A program made the position numbers and the translations under genes. Source: Flaccisagitta enflata (Eukaryota > Chaetognatha > Sagittoidea > Aphragmophora). From it: a DNA stretch of 64,000 bases. The stretch is taken from the NCBI GenBank assembly GCA_965153355.1, contig OZ231127.1, positions 69,192,001 through 69,256,000 of the forward strand, given 5' to 3'. The notes beneath the pieces are model-generated. The model ran no database searches, was not told the origin of the DNA, and saw only the letters and a program-made list of their open reading frames with translations. Numbering within the stretch: the stretch's first letter is position 1; each line of letters opens with the position of its first letter. This document shows, piece after piece, positions 32,690 through 47,580 of this stretch.

Positions 32690-34737
32690 ATTTTAAGGAG
32701 GCGAATGTCACAATCTCTTTTCGACGCGAGAACCCGACTCACCACCACATTAACAGTGTTACCGCAATGTCATTGCATTGTGACAAGTTTTTATAGTTGG
32801 ATGACTCTCCTAACTACTCCACCTGACATCTTACAAACCATTTTTTGTGACTACCCTTGCCCTAGGGGCCCAAAATTAGGTCAAATTACACATTGGCATG
32901 TCCGGATTTTGTCCGAACAAAGCAAATAACAAGCAAAACCTATCAAAAAATAGATTATCTGATCATTTCTCAGCTTTTAATAAGTTATCATCAATCTGAT
33001 GTAATGTACAAAAAATTTCATCCTATTGCGCAAATGCTAAGTTGTTCAAAAATTGTATTATCATCAAATTTTGATCCCACCATTTTTTTTTGCTATTTCA
33101 TGATAAAATCTCAGTATGCCTATTATCTTTTCTAAAACTCTATAAATTCTCAAAGTTAATCACTTTTCAGGTTTCTACCAATAGAGGACTACTGAAGGAC
33201 ATATGCCCAAATCATGCCACTGTGACACCCTAACCCCATAATGACACTTTTCTGCCACAGTGATTATTCGCACACTCTCTCTGCTTCTGTCACGCTCATG
33301 TCACGCTTTGGGTCTGTCACTACGCCATTGTGAAACTGATGGAAATTTGATAACACGATGAGAAAGAGCATGAAATTTAGAGTACACGGAAAATTTCAGG
33401 TCTTAACTCCCAGGCATTCAGCCATAATGAAATTTTCAATGTGATTGGTCAGTAAATTGTTGCAGAATAATCACGCTTCAAGATGAATCTTCGTAGTTAA
33501 TTCTTTGTTATCACTTACAGCACTTACAGCAAAATGGTAACCCAAAAAAATCATGAAATGCCCATATCTTGGAAACCTTTTGAGAGAGACGAAAGATTTT
33601 TTGCATGGATCAATACTGTACTGGAACTATTACAAACAGAGCATTTGGTGCATCTGGGACACATCTAACCAACCCAACCGGCCCAACCAGCCTACCACCC
33701 AAAAATTTTAAAAAATGGCATAATTTCTAAAATATTTGTCCGATTTGGCTGAAATTTTGCACAGTGGTTCTTTCAGAGAATGCCTACTTAAATTAACCGT
33801 TGCCGAAAGATTCAGTAAATTTTTGCCAACTGGCCCAACCAGCCAAAAAAGCTGCTTATAGAGAATTTTCAAAAAAAATTGAAATCTCAATTTTTTTCAG
33901 CAGAATCAGGTCTGATTGAATTCTTGAACTGTGATTTAGTAAAATATTCCCATTTTTTTGGTTTTGCTGACTTTAACAACTCAATTTTTGCTTATTTTCG
34001 ATCATTATTTGTTGCATTTTAGCCTAATTTACATGAAAATCAAGGATCAGTATCAAAATTCAGTTTTTGAACCATGTTCATATTGACATAAGCTATCTGA
34101 TTATGAATGTTTTTGTCAAATTTCATCAATTTTGAAATTGACCTATTTGGCCATCTCTCAAAAAGGAGATTATAGAAACAGCCTCAATGATGCATTTTGT
34201 TAGATGTTTTTCTCAAAAACTGATAATGATTCAAACGATTTAATGACCATGGTTGACATCAACGCTGTATGATATCGCTCTCTGCAATGAGTCTTCATAT
34301 CTGTTTAAAAATACTAATCCAAGGGTTTTTGATAATTACTTCTAAAACCAAAAAGTTAGGGGTTACAGCCAAAGATTGGATTTGTATATATATGAGTGGA
34401 AGCATATATTTTACAGAAATAAAGTAACTTTTGTATTATTTTGAACAAGTAGTCTTTTCAACTATATTTTTCTTTTTTTGTTGCACATGTCATAAATTGT
34501 TTAATGCTACTCTCTTCTAATTCTTTTTCCTTCAGCAAGCGATTGAGTTACAACTGAGGACGGGACGCGTCAAGGACGGGACGCGTCACTTTCCCTAACA
34601 ACATCGAGATCAAAGTGAGTCAGGTCAAGGTGCACAAAGGGACAATTTCCACAGTCAAATCATAATTCAAAAACAAAATATAAATGATTGATTAATATTT
34701 TTTTTCTGAAGAGATTATGTTTTTAGTATAATTTTTT
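32690..34737. other. AT-rich non-coding stretch
   Basis: About 2 kb without an open frame worth calling. Contains CCAACCGGCCCAACCAGCC-type short repeats at 33668-33850. Confidence 0.5.
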
Positions 34738-34794
34738 TCCACACACACACACACACACACATACACACATACACACACACACACACACACACAG
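34738..34794. repeat. (CA)n microsatellite
   Basis: CA run with two ATA interruptions. Confidence 0.9.
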
Positions 34795-34960
34795 GCGGTA
34801 GTGGGACCATAGGGTGGCAGGGACACCCAGGCAGGGACTACCTTTAGGTGGCTGTGAATGCCACAGGCAGTGCACCCACAGGCGGTAGTGACCCACAGGC
34901 GGTGGGACCCGCCTGCGGCAGCAGTAGAGGCGCCGCCTGAGCAGTGAAACTGCCCATGGA
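34795..34960. repeat. GC-rich minisatellite-like block with CACAGGCGGTAGTG units
   Basis: CAGGCGG(T)AGTG(GG)ACC-like units recur at 34792, 34877 and 34895, with an inverted GGTGGGACCCGCCTGCGG part. It stands out as a GC island in AT-rich surroundings. Confidence 0.6.
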
Positions 34961-35127
34961 TGAAAGAGTCGCCCAGGTATTATTCAATACAGATTTGTTC
35001 TGGTTATCATTATTAGATTTTCTATGAATTTTTGGCTTCTTTTCACGCCAAAATCAAGTTTCTGTGAATACACAGGTGTAACGCCACTAGTTTCTGCCTT
35101 TCTCGTTATCTATCTCTGCGCTCGCGC

Positions 35128-35196
<69 letters not shown>

Positions 35197-35250
35197 GTTG
35201 TGTGTGTGTGTGTGTCTGTGTGTCTGTCTGTCTGTCTGTCTGTCTGTCTG
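35128..35250. repeat. (GT)n then (TCTG)n microsatellite
   Basis: A 90-bp GT run passes into seven TCTG units. Confidence 0.95.
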
Positions 35251-35277
35251 GTCTGTCTAAAACCGCACTTTCTCTGC

Positions 35278-35720
35278 CTTGTCTTCTGTCTCTCTCTCTG
35301 CCCTTTCTCATCTATTTCTTTTTCTCTCTCTCTCTATCTCTCACGTGTCTTATTTTGTCCTCTTCCCTCCTCTCTCTCCCTCTCTTTCCCTCTCCCTCTC
35401 TCTCTCTTCCTCTCACCCTTCTTCTCTCTCCATCACTCTCCCTCCTCTCTTCCTCCTCTCCTCCCTCTCTAGATCCCTCCTCCCGCCCACTCTCCTTTCC
35501 TTCCCTGCTCCTCTCCCTCCCTCCCTCCTCCTCTCACTCGTCCCCTCCTCCCCTCCTCTCCCTCCCTCCCTCCCTCTCTCCTCCTCCACTTCCCACCTCT
35601 CCTCTCCTCTCTCCCTCCCTCTCTCTCTCTCTCTCTCCTCCCTCTCCTCCTTCTCCCTCCTCCCTGCCTCCCTCCTCACTCCTTCTCCTCTCCTCTCCCT
35701 CTCTTCTCCCTTCCCCTCTG
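35278..35720. repeat. Polypyrimidine tract, TCCC/TCTC-rich, about 440 bp
   Basis: Nearly all C and T on the plus strand, with irregular CTCC, TCCC and CT units. Such homopurine-homopyrimidine tracts can form triplex (H-DNA). The Ser/Leu/Pro open frames in it are artefacts. Confidence 0.9.
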
Positions 35721-38399
<2,679 letters not shown>

Positions 38400-38745
38400 A
38401 GATCATAAAAAAATCGGTGACTAAAATGAAGCCCTTCAAATTTGCAAGCTGTCTGCGCAAACCGCATCTGTCTAGCTCAATGCGTTTAGAAGAAATTTGA
38501 AAAACAGTGAAGAGATCTCATTTAAAATTTGTGTAGAAATAGCACAAGCAAAATTGAAGTATTTCAATCAAAGTTGAATAACTTTTAAACGCATTGAGAT
38601 GCAGTTTACGTAGATCTCTTGCAAATTCGAAGGGCTTTAATTATCTCACTAATTTTTTGATGATTGGTTGATTCTAACCTGAGATATACTTGTAAACGTG
38701 CCGGAAGATTTTTTTTTCCAAGATAGTAGATTCTCATTGTTTCTC
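38400..38745. mobile_element. Foldback repeat, relative of 20452-20845
   Basis: GAAGCCCTTCAAATTTGCAAG with GCGCAAACCGCATCTG at about 38430-38470 is inverted as ATGCAGTTTACG...GCAAATTCGAAGGGC at about 38600-38635. The right part (CCTGAGATATACTTG and on) is the complement of about 20490-20515. Ends not resolved. Confidence 0.6.
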
Positions 38746-40014
38746 AATACCTCAAATTGCTGAATTCACACATCAGGAACATGTGATGTTGTGAATTTGG
38801 TTTGATCAAAAGAGAGAAACTATGTGTCAACTTAAACAAGTCTCGACTGTCCCCATGGTTGCTTGTACATTTCCTCTCTCTCCGCACGTCTGCGCAACTG
38901 ACAATGATAAGACTGAGCAGCCTAAAATAGCGAAAACTGATTCAAATAGAGGAAGTTCTCTTTCTTCAGTCCTTTCTTTTAGGATTGTCAGTTGAGTACA
39001 GTAGAAGCGTCAATGCCGAAACACGACTTGTCAAACAAAAGTCAAACCCGACGGAAAAAGAAAAAGGCGCCGCGGCTAGAAGTTGGTGTGAGTACGTGGA
39101 AGTGGGGTTTGGGGTGTGGCTGATGACGGAGTGTGGTGTTGCTAGGACGTTCGGTTAAGGGCGAGTGCGGGTGCCCAATCGGTCGGGCTGATAATGTGGG
39201 GGCGAAGTAGGGGGGTGGTTGGGGTATGGCCGTATGGGTAGGTGTAGTGGGGACGTGGGGTTAGGGTAGGACTGATAATGTGGTGCAAAGTTGTGGTTGG
39301 CATGCAGGGGAGGGGCTAACGCCGATGGTCGCGTTGCTCAGCATTGATAGAAAGAGAGGAGATGCGTCTGTGTCGAGTTAAGGGGAGAGCAAAGGAGAAG
39401 TGTGACAATAGCGAAGGAGTGTGCCCTTAGCAGTAAGCTTGATGGCATACGGATTAAATCTGAGGGTTTGGACTAAACGTCAGAGGTAGTATAGAGGTAG
39501 TATCGGGGTAGCGAGTTCAAAAGAAAAAAGAATTGGACGTAGAAAGGGGGTTTTCACTGAGAAGAAAAATGTCAGTGAAAGCGCTGGGATCTAGAAGAAT
39601 CCTGAGCATAAAAAAATGAATAAAAATGCGTGGGTGCAGCAGTAAAGCCGTTAAAGTATGGCCGAGGAAGGGCATTGCTGATGGGGCGTGACAGATTGTG
39701 TGGAGGCATAGAACATCGTAAAATTTAGCCCTCTTTTCCCACTGAATTTCCTCTTATTTCTTACCAGCGCCGCCTCGGTAACCCAAGTTCTCTAGAGCTC
39801 GTGGATAAAATAGGATACTTCACTGTTTATTGCATTTGATAATCGATCATCAATTTGTGATCCCTTTTGTACCGCGCGTATCAATAAAAAAGACGCACTT
39901 TTGAATGGCTTATTGTGGCAACATATTTCAATAAAACCTATTGAAATTCTAGACCATTGGAAAACCGTTTGAAAATAGTTTCATATGGTTTCAATCTGGT
40001 ATTTCTATCTTTTT
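38746..40014. other. Non-coding stretch with a G-rich block
   Basis: 39095-39320 on the plus strand is unusually rich in runs of G (for example GGGGTTTGGGGTGTGG and GGGGACGTGGGGTTAGGG). No gene recognised. Confidence 0.5.
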
Positions 40015-40157
40015 TAGTTGCGGACACGCGACTCTAGAACTTGCCGTGTCGGTAGGGTGGTAGGTAGGTAAGAAATATTGTTAAATTGCGAGCGGTTTTT
40101 GCATTAAGGCTCCTGCCCAACCATCCACGACTGTATTGCTGTGTATCTGGCCTTGTT
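40015..40157 (+). repeat. AGTCGCG-hairpin family member
   Basis: TAGTTGCGGACACGCGACTC, a GGTAGGTAGG tract in place of GTCC, CTCCTGCCCAACCATCC, and GTATCTGGCCTTGTT at the right end. Confidence 0.75.
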
Positions 40158-40548
40158 TTGTTTGGAAATGGCATTAGTTTGAATGAAAACTTTACCTTTT
40201 CATTTTCACAATCCCTATATAAAAAGTGCATTTTAGCAAAATTAAAAAAAAATTTAATCATTTTTTTTATCTGTTTTATCATTAAAAAGAAAGGTGCGTC
40301 TTTCTTTTTGATATGCGTGGTACATTCACTAATCCTTCCATTTTCTTCCCAAATGGAGGCCTATTATGTCTAAATCCGATTTATCAGGATATATCTAATT
40401 AGCACGAGAGGTCTTTGAAATTAAAAACTCCCTGGAATCCTAAGTTTTAAACCTTGAGTTTCCCACCGGCTTCGTGAAACTGCTATCCATTCCTCGTACA
40501 GTCTGGGAATTCTCAATGATCAATATAATCTTGAATGAACAATTACTA

Positions 40549-40774
40549 CCTAGCTCATAAATAAACGGACACCTGAAAAATGAGCATCAACTTTACAAAG
40601 GTACTGCGCTTAAGCAAATTAAGTAGCTGACCCTGATTGGTCGCATTTGAAAGTTTTTAAACAACTCTTTGAAATGGGCCTAATCTGGTGTCAGTGACTC
40701 AATTTATTAAACCGCAGCACCTCTCCAAAGTTGATGCTACTTTTCAAGTGTCCGTATATTTATGAGCTAGATGG
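40549..40774. mobile_element. TA-flanked foldback element, 226 bp
   Basis: CTAGCTCATAAATAAACGG with GACACCTGAAAAATGAGCAT on the left is the reverse complement of the right end around 40725-40770. TA lies outside at 40547-40548 and 40775-40776. Copy 1 of the surrounding repeat (near 1768) has no such insert. Confidence 0.75.
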
Positions 40775-41474
40775 TACGACTCCTATCTATCTCAGTCTAT
40801 ATGTTTATCTAAGAAACACAAGATGAGAACTGGTCAAATAAACACTACCACGAAGAGCATCACCGACCAACTGACGCCGGTTTGCTGCTTTATTTGCTTT
40901 TGTTTTGTTTACGTGGACTACCTTGACCTTTTTCTGCGACCGGCTCCCCGTTTAGCGCGTGATGTCACATTTTTGCCTATTACTCGGAACTGTTTTGACA
41001 GAAGGATTTAAAAAAAAAAGAAGAGAAGGAAGATGGAGACTGAGAAATAGAAGTGTGAGAGTGCAAATGTTGTGGTGGCAAGAGGAAACACAGTAAATTC
41101 ATACATGTGGCGAGAAACGGATCAGAAAAAAAAAAACATACACTTCAAAGAAAAATTATCTCTTTGGAAAAGGAGCCATGTCAAATAAGGCTGTGGAGGA
41201 GTGAGAAAAGGAATGGAATGATTTTTCATATCAATAATCTTATTGGTTGTAATGAAGGTTCGATGGTACACTCGTGCTCATACACTGCTTTGAAGGGTAT
41301 GTATCAGAGAGAAGATTTTATTCTGATGAAGGTTACTGGGCAGGAAATAAAAAAGTGCATTGGGGGTCATTTTTTACATTTACAGGTAGCTGTCTCTTTC
41401 TGTCGGTCTGTCTACCTGCCTACCTATCTTTCAATCTGTTTGGCCGTCTGTCTTACTGTCAGTCTATTTGGCGG

Positions 41475-41720
<246 letters not shown>

Positions 41721-41831
41721 AGATCCTCTCTGTCTCTCATCCCATCTCTCTCTTCTCTCTCTCTCTGAACTCACCAATTTTGTCGTTGAGAGAGGGAGAG
41801 AGAGAGAAACAAGAGAGAGATAGAGAGAGAC

Positions 41832-41832
<1 letters not shown>

Positions 41833-41895
<63 letters not shown>
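41833..41895. repeat. (GA)n microsatellite, copy 2
   Basis: Homologous to 2734-2845, shorter here. Confidence 0.95.
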
Positions 41896-41899
<4 letters not shown>

Positions 41900-42540
41900 T
41901 CGTCTGGCATTTTGTTTCCCCGGGTCGTCTCTTGTCTCTTCTTGTTTACGATCATCGCATTCTGGCCTATAACCGGCTTCTTACCGGCCTTTTACCGGCC
42001 TCTCATCGGCCTCATACCGGCACTAACCCGTCTTCGGCATTTTTTACCTACGGACGCCAACACCTGCACAGGTGCCGACGATCACAACAATTCTTAAATC
42101 GATTTGAACACCAATGAAAGAACCTGTACGCAGGTGCAACCAACAACACCGATACAAACGTCGATGGTGGTGACAATGCCAACACTTATTGCAGATTCCG
42201 AAGTTCCCACTGACGCTAATAGTCAAAAGTAAGGCCGGCGCTTTTGTCGATAATGATGATACCGACGCAGGCTCTTAGCCTACGACAAAGCTGGTACCGG
42301 TGCCAGTGCCGACGTTGGTGCCAATGCGGCTTCCGATGCCGCCCCCGATGCCGATGCCACCCCTCGATGCCTAGGATGAGACCCACTTCCGTGACGCAAA
42401 GAAGAAGCGTCATAAACATTCAATCGCGCGGAAGTCGGCGCCAGACACTGCACTGGGGGGGAGGACACTGGGCAACTCGCATTACGCTTAAAATTAAATA
42501 GAAACATCATGAACATGCATACATGCAGGGCTTGGGCTAG

Positions 42541-44640
42541 GCACTACCAGCCAAAACACGGAATAAGTTGAGGTAGAACGATCGTCTCTCACTTTGATAG
42601 TTTTTGGGTCATTGTAGTGTTTACAACAGACGTTCTCTTATGCCCCCATATTCACAGGGTAAGGCCGGTTCGCGATTAAATTGGTACTTTATTGTAAAAA
42701 AAAACAATTTCAGGTCTTGTTAAGGATTTTCTTCCTTCCCTGGAGTAACGGTTTTGGTTTTACTATCATGGGTAATAGGTAGTTGTTTGGAAAATGTTCA
42801 AATTTGGTCACTTTGACCTCAAATTTAGGCCACTTTGCCTTTAAAATCGAACCTAAAATCCATGAGATTATCAAACCAGAGCTCAAGAGCTAACCAGTGG
42901 TGCAATCCGCAAGTTTTTATCTTTATTTGTTTAGATTTGAGAGAGTTTTAACGATGGGGCTTGAGAGGACATTTTTGCAGCATGGAGCCTGGGGATAATT
43001 TGGATATTTTATACATTTTTCGCTATACTGCAGCTTTGGATAGACCAATCTTTAAAAAAATGGTGACCAAATTGAAGAGTTTTTGATGCTCTAACTGATT
43101 CTGGAAAAAACTTTGGATCGATATGGCCTCCAAAAAATTTTATTTACTCTCAAAGCAGGTGAAAAAAGTCAAATTTCAATATCATCTAGGTTATTTTTCA
43201 TTGAAAAACTATGCCACTTCCAAACTGAAAATTGACTTAAAATTCATGAGCAAATCAGACTACAGCTCAAGAGCTAATCAGTGGTGCAATCAGCATATTT
43301 CTATGTTTACTCATTTAGATTTTAGAGTCTTTGAAAGACAAAGGGGTATGAGGATCATTTTTGTCATTATACCCTTTAAACTTTGAAGTTTCGTCAAATC
43401 TAGACGCAGAATTGTTTTGACATGCCGATTGCACCACTGATTAGCTCTTGAGCTGTAGTTTGATTTGCTCATGAATTTAAAGTCAATTTTCAGTTTGGAA
43501 GTGGCACAATTTTTCGATGAAAAATAACCTAAATGACATTAAAATTTGATTTTTTTCACCTGCTTTAAGAGTAAATAAAATTTTTCTGAGGCCATATCGA
43601 TCCAAAAATTTTCCAGAATCAGTTAAAGCAACAAAAACTCTTCAATTTGGTCACCAATTTTTTAAAGATTGGTCTATCCAAAGCTGCAATATAGTGAAAA
43701 ATATGAAAAATGTCTAAATTACCCCTAAATTGCATGCTGCAAAAAAGTCCTCTCAAGCCCCATCTTTAAAACTCTCTCAAATCTAAAGAAATAAAGATAA
43801 AAACATGCGGATTGCACCACTGGTTAGCTCTTGAGCTCTGGTTTGATAATCTCATGGATTTTAGGTTCGATTTCAAAAGCAAAGTGGTCTCAATTTGAGG
43901 CCAAAGTGACCAAATTTGGACTTTTTCCCAACAACTACCTATTACCCATGATAGTAAAACCAAAACCATTACTCCAGGGAAGGTAGAAAATCCTTAACAA
44001 GACCTAAAATTGCTTTTCAATACAATAAAGTACCAATTTAATCGCGAACCGGCCTTCCCCTATGAATATGGGGGCATAACAGAACGTCTGGTGTACAATA
44101 GAAATCTAAAGGAAACTAAATCACTTTTGGGGCGGTTTTTGAAATATATGCAAAAATGGTGTAAATTTAGTACATTTTTCATCATAACTCTTTGTGGTTA
44201 TGTTTTCTGGTATTTTTGACTGCAGATTCGGATTCAGCGAGCGCTTTGCGGTTCGTTTGAAATGTCACACTATTTAGTTTTGAAAAAGAAATAAAAAGTT
44301 ATTTTTTTCATCATATTGCTATAAAAAACATTTATTTTTAATGATTTTATAAAAAAGTAAGCTTTTACTTCTTTTTAAAAAGTATATAGTGTGACATATC
44401 AAACCTGTAAGCCACCCACTGAGTCCAGATCTGCGGTCAAAAATACTAAAATAAATCATCACAAAGAGTTATGATGAAAAATGTATCAAATTTGTACTAT
44501 TTTGTATATATTTCAAAAAGCGCCCCAAAATGATTTAGTTCTTTTCAGATTTGTATAATACACACCACAAGGACTCAAAACCTATCAGAGTTGTAGGCGA
44601 TCATTTCAAGTCAAATCATTCCGTGTTCTGGTGGGTAATG
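42541..44640. mobile_element. Large foldback element with a second foldback inside
   Basis: Outer ends: CCAGCCAAAACACGGAAT at 42547 and ATTCCGTGTTCTGG at 44619, inverted, and the next about 70 bp also pair. Main arms: 42632-43400 pairs with about 43405-44090 (for example GGTTCGCGATTAAATTGGTA / TACCAATTTAATCGCGAACC). Near the hinge GAGCTAATCAGTGGTGCAAT is inverted at about 43430. A further inverted pair, GGTGTACAATAGAAATCT / AGATTTGTATAATACACACC, bounds a separate palindrome at about 44090-44570. No transposase seen. Confidence 0.75.
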
Positions 44641-45032
44641 TCTTTTCCCCTCACGCTTGCAAGTGATCTTGAATCAATTCTTTCAGGTCTAGAATTAGCC
44701 TTATCCATTCTCAAATGTGTTCTAACGGGCCGGAAATGGGCTCTCTCAGGCCTCATACTTGCCCTCCCTGATCTGAAATTCATCCCCCAAAACTTATATA
44801 AACCCGCACACGCACTCTTGAGCAAGACAAATAAGAATCCACCAGTGGTCTACCGGAATTCGAGGTTACTGTTCAGTGCCCAGCTTCCTCTTACATTCAG
44901 CATCAAACGCAACAGAGTTAACGGGTATCGCTGACCACGTTAGTACCTTGGTTAGCCGGTTCAATATGCAATTTTGTAATGTTTCTCCTCATTTCTTTTT
45001 CTACTATTTTTGAGACTACATCTCACCTTAAA

Positions 45033-46892
45033 CAGTCAGTGGACAAAACAAAATAGGTAGAGAGCTCACTCTGTTAGCTTTGATCCAACCTGCTGTTATC
45101 AAACAGCAGGCTGTAAACAACAACTGATTGTAAAAATTACAGCTGGCTGTCATGCTACAAAGTCGGCAAAAATCCAACTTTCACCAAATAGAACGGGACC
45201 TGCAAATTCATAATCCTGGTGAAATTCTGAGAAGTTTGATATGTCACCACCCATCCCTAGATACCCTCCTAAAGAAAATCGAAATACCCATTTTTTCTGA
45301 CCATGTGTTTTCAATAAAGTAACATGTGGGCTACTCAAAAAAATGAAAAACAAAAAAATTCGCTTGAAATTTTTTGATTTTTTTCCATTTTTAGGCAAAA
45401 AAACAGTTTTTTGCATTTTTTCCTTTCTAAATCAATAGAAAATGTTAGTTATACCCCTGTGAGCTATGGAATTGGTAGGCATAGATGAAACACACAAGCT
45501 GACATGCATAGTAACTAGTTTGAAGAATTTTTGGTTCATGTATGTCTCAAAAATCATAAAAAAAAAGCAAAAAAAAATTTTTTTTTCGCATTTTAAAGAT
45601 TTTTTTCACTTTTGACAAATAAAAAATGTCAATTGAGCCATTGTGAGATATGGAATTGATAGGTATAGGTGAAACACACTAGCTGGTATGCAAAGCAATT
45701 TGTTTAAAGCATTTTTGGTTCATTATCAGCTAAAAAGTAAAAAAAAAAAACTATTTTTTTTGCATTTTTTTACTGATATCGAAATCTCAGAAAGCCCTCT
45801 TGACAAAAATTTGTTTTCATTAGTGCCAGTAAATAAAACTCATATCCTATACAAAAATTTAAAAAAGACCTAATGCTATATTATTTTTCATCTGATCTTG
45901 CTTTGAATCTTTTCTGCTCTTTTCAAGCTGATTTTAGAGCTGTTACTTGATCAAAAATTCATCACATATGCTGTTACACTTGCCCTGGATTCTATTTTAC
46001 CTATTCTATGGCTGACAAAAGCATTTTTAAAGTTTCCTCAAGGTTAGAAGTAAAAAAACACATAAAATAGTTATTTTTGTTTGTTTTTTTGTGACTTTTT
46101 AGCTGATAAGAGACTAAAAATGCTTCAAACTAGTTGCTTTGCATACCAGCTGGTGTCTTTCACCTATACCTATCAATTCCATGTCTCACAATGGCCCAAT
46201 TGACATTTCTTATCGGTTAAAAGTAAAAAAAATCCTAAAAATGCAAAAAAAAAGTTTTTTTTGCTCTTTTTTTGTGATTTTTTAGACATTAATGAACCAA
46301 AAATGTTTCAAACTAGTTACTATGCACGTCAGCTTGTGTGTTTCATCTATGCCTACCAATTCCATGGCTCACAGGGGCATAACTAACATTTCCTATTGAT
46401 TCAGAGGAAAAAATGCAAAAAAATATTGTTTTTTTGCCTAAAAATAGCAAAAAATCTAAAAATTTCAAGCAAATTTTTTTGTTTTTCATTTTTTTGAGTA
46501 GCCCACATGTCACTTCAGTGAAAACACATAGTCAGAAAAAATGGGTATTTCGATTTTCTTTAGGAGGGTATCTAGGGATGGGTGTCACAACATATATATA
46601 CTTTTATATAAAAATAAAAAAAAATTATCAATGTTTGATAAAGTTATAATACAATGTTTAAAGATTATTTCTTATAAAAAGTGTAAAGTATGACGTATCC
46701 AACTTCTCAGAATTTTATCAGGATTATGAATGTGCTAATCATGTTCTATGGATTTTTGCCAACTTTGTAAGACGACAGCCGGCTGTAATTTTCCCAATCA
46801 GTTGTTGTTTACAGCCTGCTGTTTAATAACAGTAGGTTGGATCAAAGCCAACAGAGTGAGCTCTCTACCTATCTTGTTTTGTCCACTGACTG
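45033..46892. mobile_element. CAGTCAGTGGACAAAAC-family foldback element, split by an insertion
   Basis: Left TIR CAGTCAGTGGACAAAACAAA, right TIR complement ending CCACTGACTG. The arms of about 215 bp pair over most of their length (GAGAGCTCACTCTGTTAGCT, GCAGGCTGTAAACAACAACT). Outside: TAAA on the left (TACA at the homologous site in copy 1) and TACA on the right, so the original target duplication was probably TACA. Without the insertion at 45248 it would be about 520 bp. Confidence 0.75.
45248..46582. mobile_element. 1.34-kb foldback element inserted into 45033-46892
   Basis: CACCCATCCCTAGATACCCT on the left is inverted at 46563-46582. Arms of about 350 bp pair almost perfectly (blocks with GCTATGGAATTGGTAGGCAT), and inner blocks are also symmetrical. 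TGTCAC occurs on both sides (45242-45247, 46583-46588), while the homologous site 4121-4126 has one TGTCAC and no insert. The target duplication is therefore 4-6 bp (overlap with the element end makes the exact length ambiguous), which is not the TA type. Confidence 0.8.
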
Positions 46893-47120
46893 TACAAGTA
46901 AGCGCATCCCTCGTCTTGTTGAGCATTCCCGTGGTCGTTGGTCGATATTCGAATATCAAAACAACGCGCTCGTACTTGAAACATTCCATATTTTAGCCAT
47001 AATCCTTGCATCAGTCTTGGAGGGGGGGCGAAGCCACCTGTCATCCAGAAGCCGACGTCACGGTATGTATGGACAAAAACACCAAATCGTTCCATTCAGA
47101 GACGAGATCGACGACACACG

Positions 47121-47122
<2 letters not shown>
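46893..47122. other. Short unique spacer
   Basis: No supported gene; ends at the AC array. Confidence 0.4.
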
Positions 47123-47181
<59 letters not shown>

Positions 47182-47211
47182 ACAAACACACACAAACACA
47201 CACACAAGACT

Positions 47212-47303
<92 letters not shown>
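47123..47303. repeat. (AC)n microsatellite, interrupted
   Basis: AC run with four AACAC interruptions in the first half and a pure run in the second. Confidence 0.95.
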
Positions 47304-47306
<3 letters not shown>

Positions 47307-47580
47307 CAAGAGACTAAACGAGTGACTAAGTGCACTTAGTGAAAAGCTGTCGAAGTGTGACATTCGTATTACATGAGGCTACAGCCTCTTTGCATCGATG
47401 CCATCTACCACTTAAAATCATTCCAGTGAAACCTCGTCCCTCTTATTCTAGATTCCTGTTAACATTTATCTTATTCCCTTTAAGACAAGCTTTTAACAAA
47501 AGGGTGCAGGGCAGTAACAAAAAAATGCGTCGAGCAGGCGGATAAATGGATTGATTTACAGATGGTTTCACAAGTTGGTA

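Noticed and set aside
39240-39270. Telomere-like GGGTTAGGG
   Set aside because: A single occurrence within a G-rich block; not a repeat.
46837-47325. 162-residue plus-strand frame near a transposon end
   Set aside because: Half is the AC array and the rest overlaps the transposon arm.
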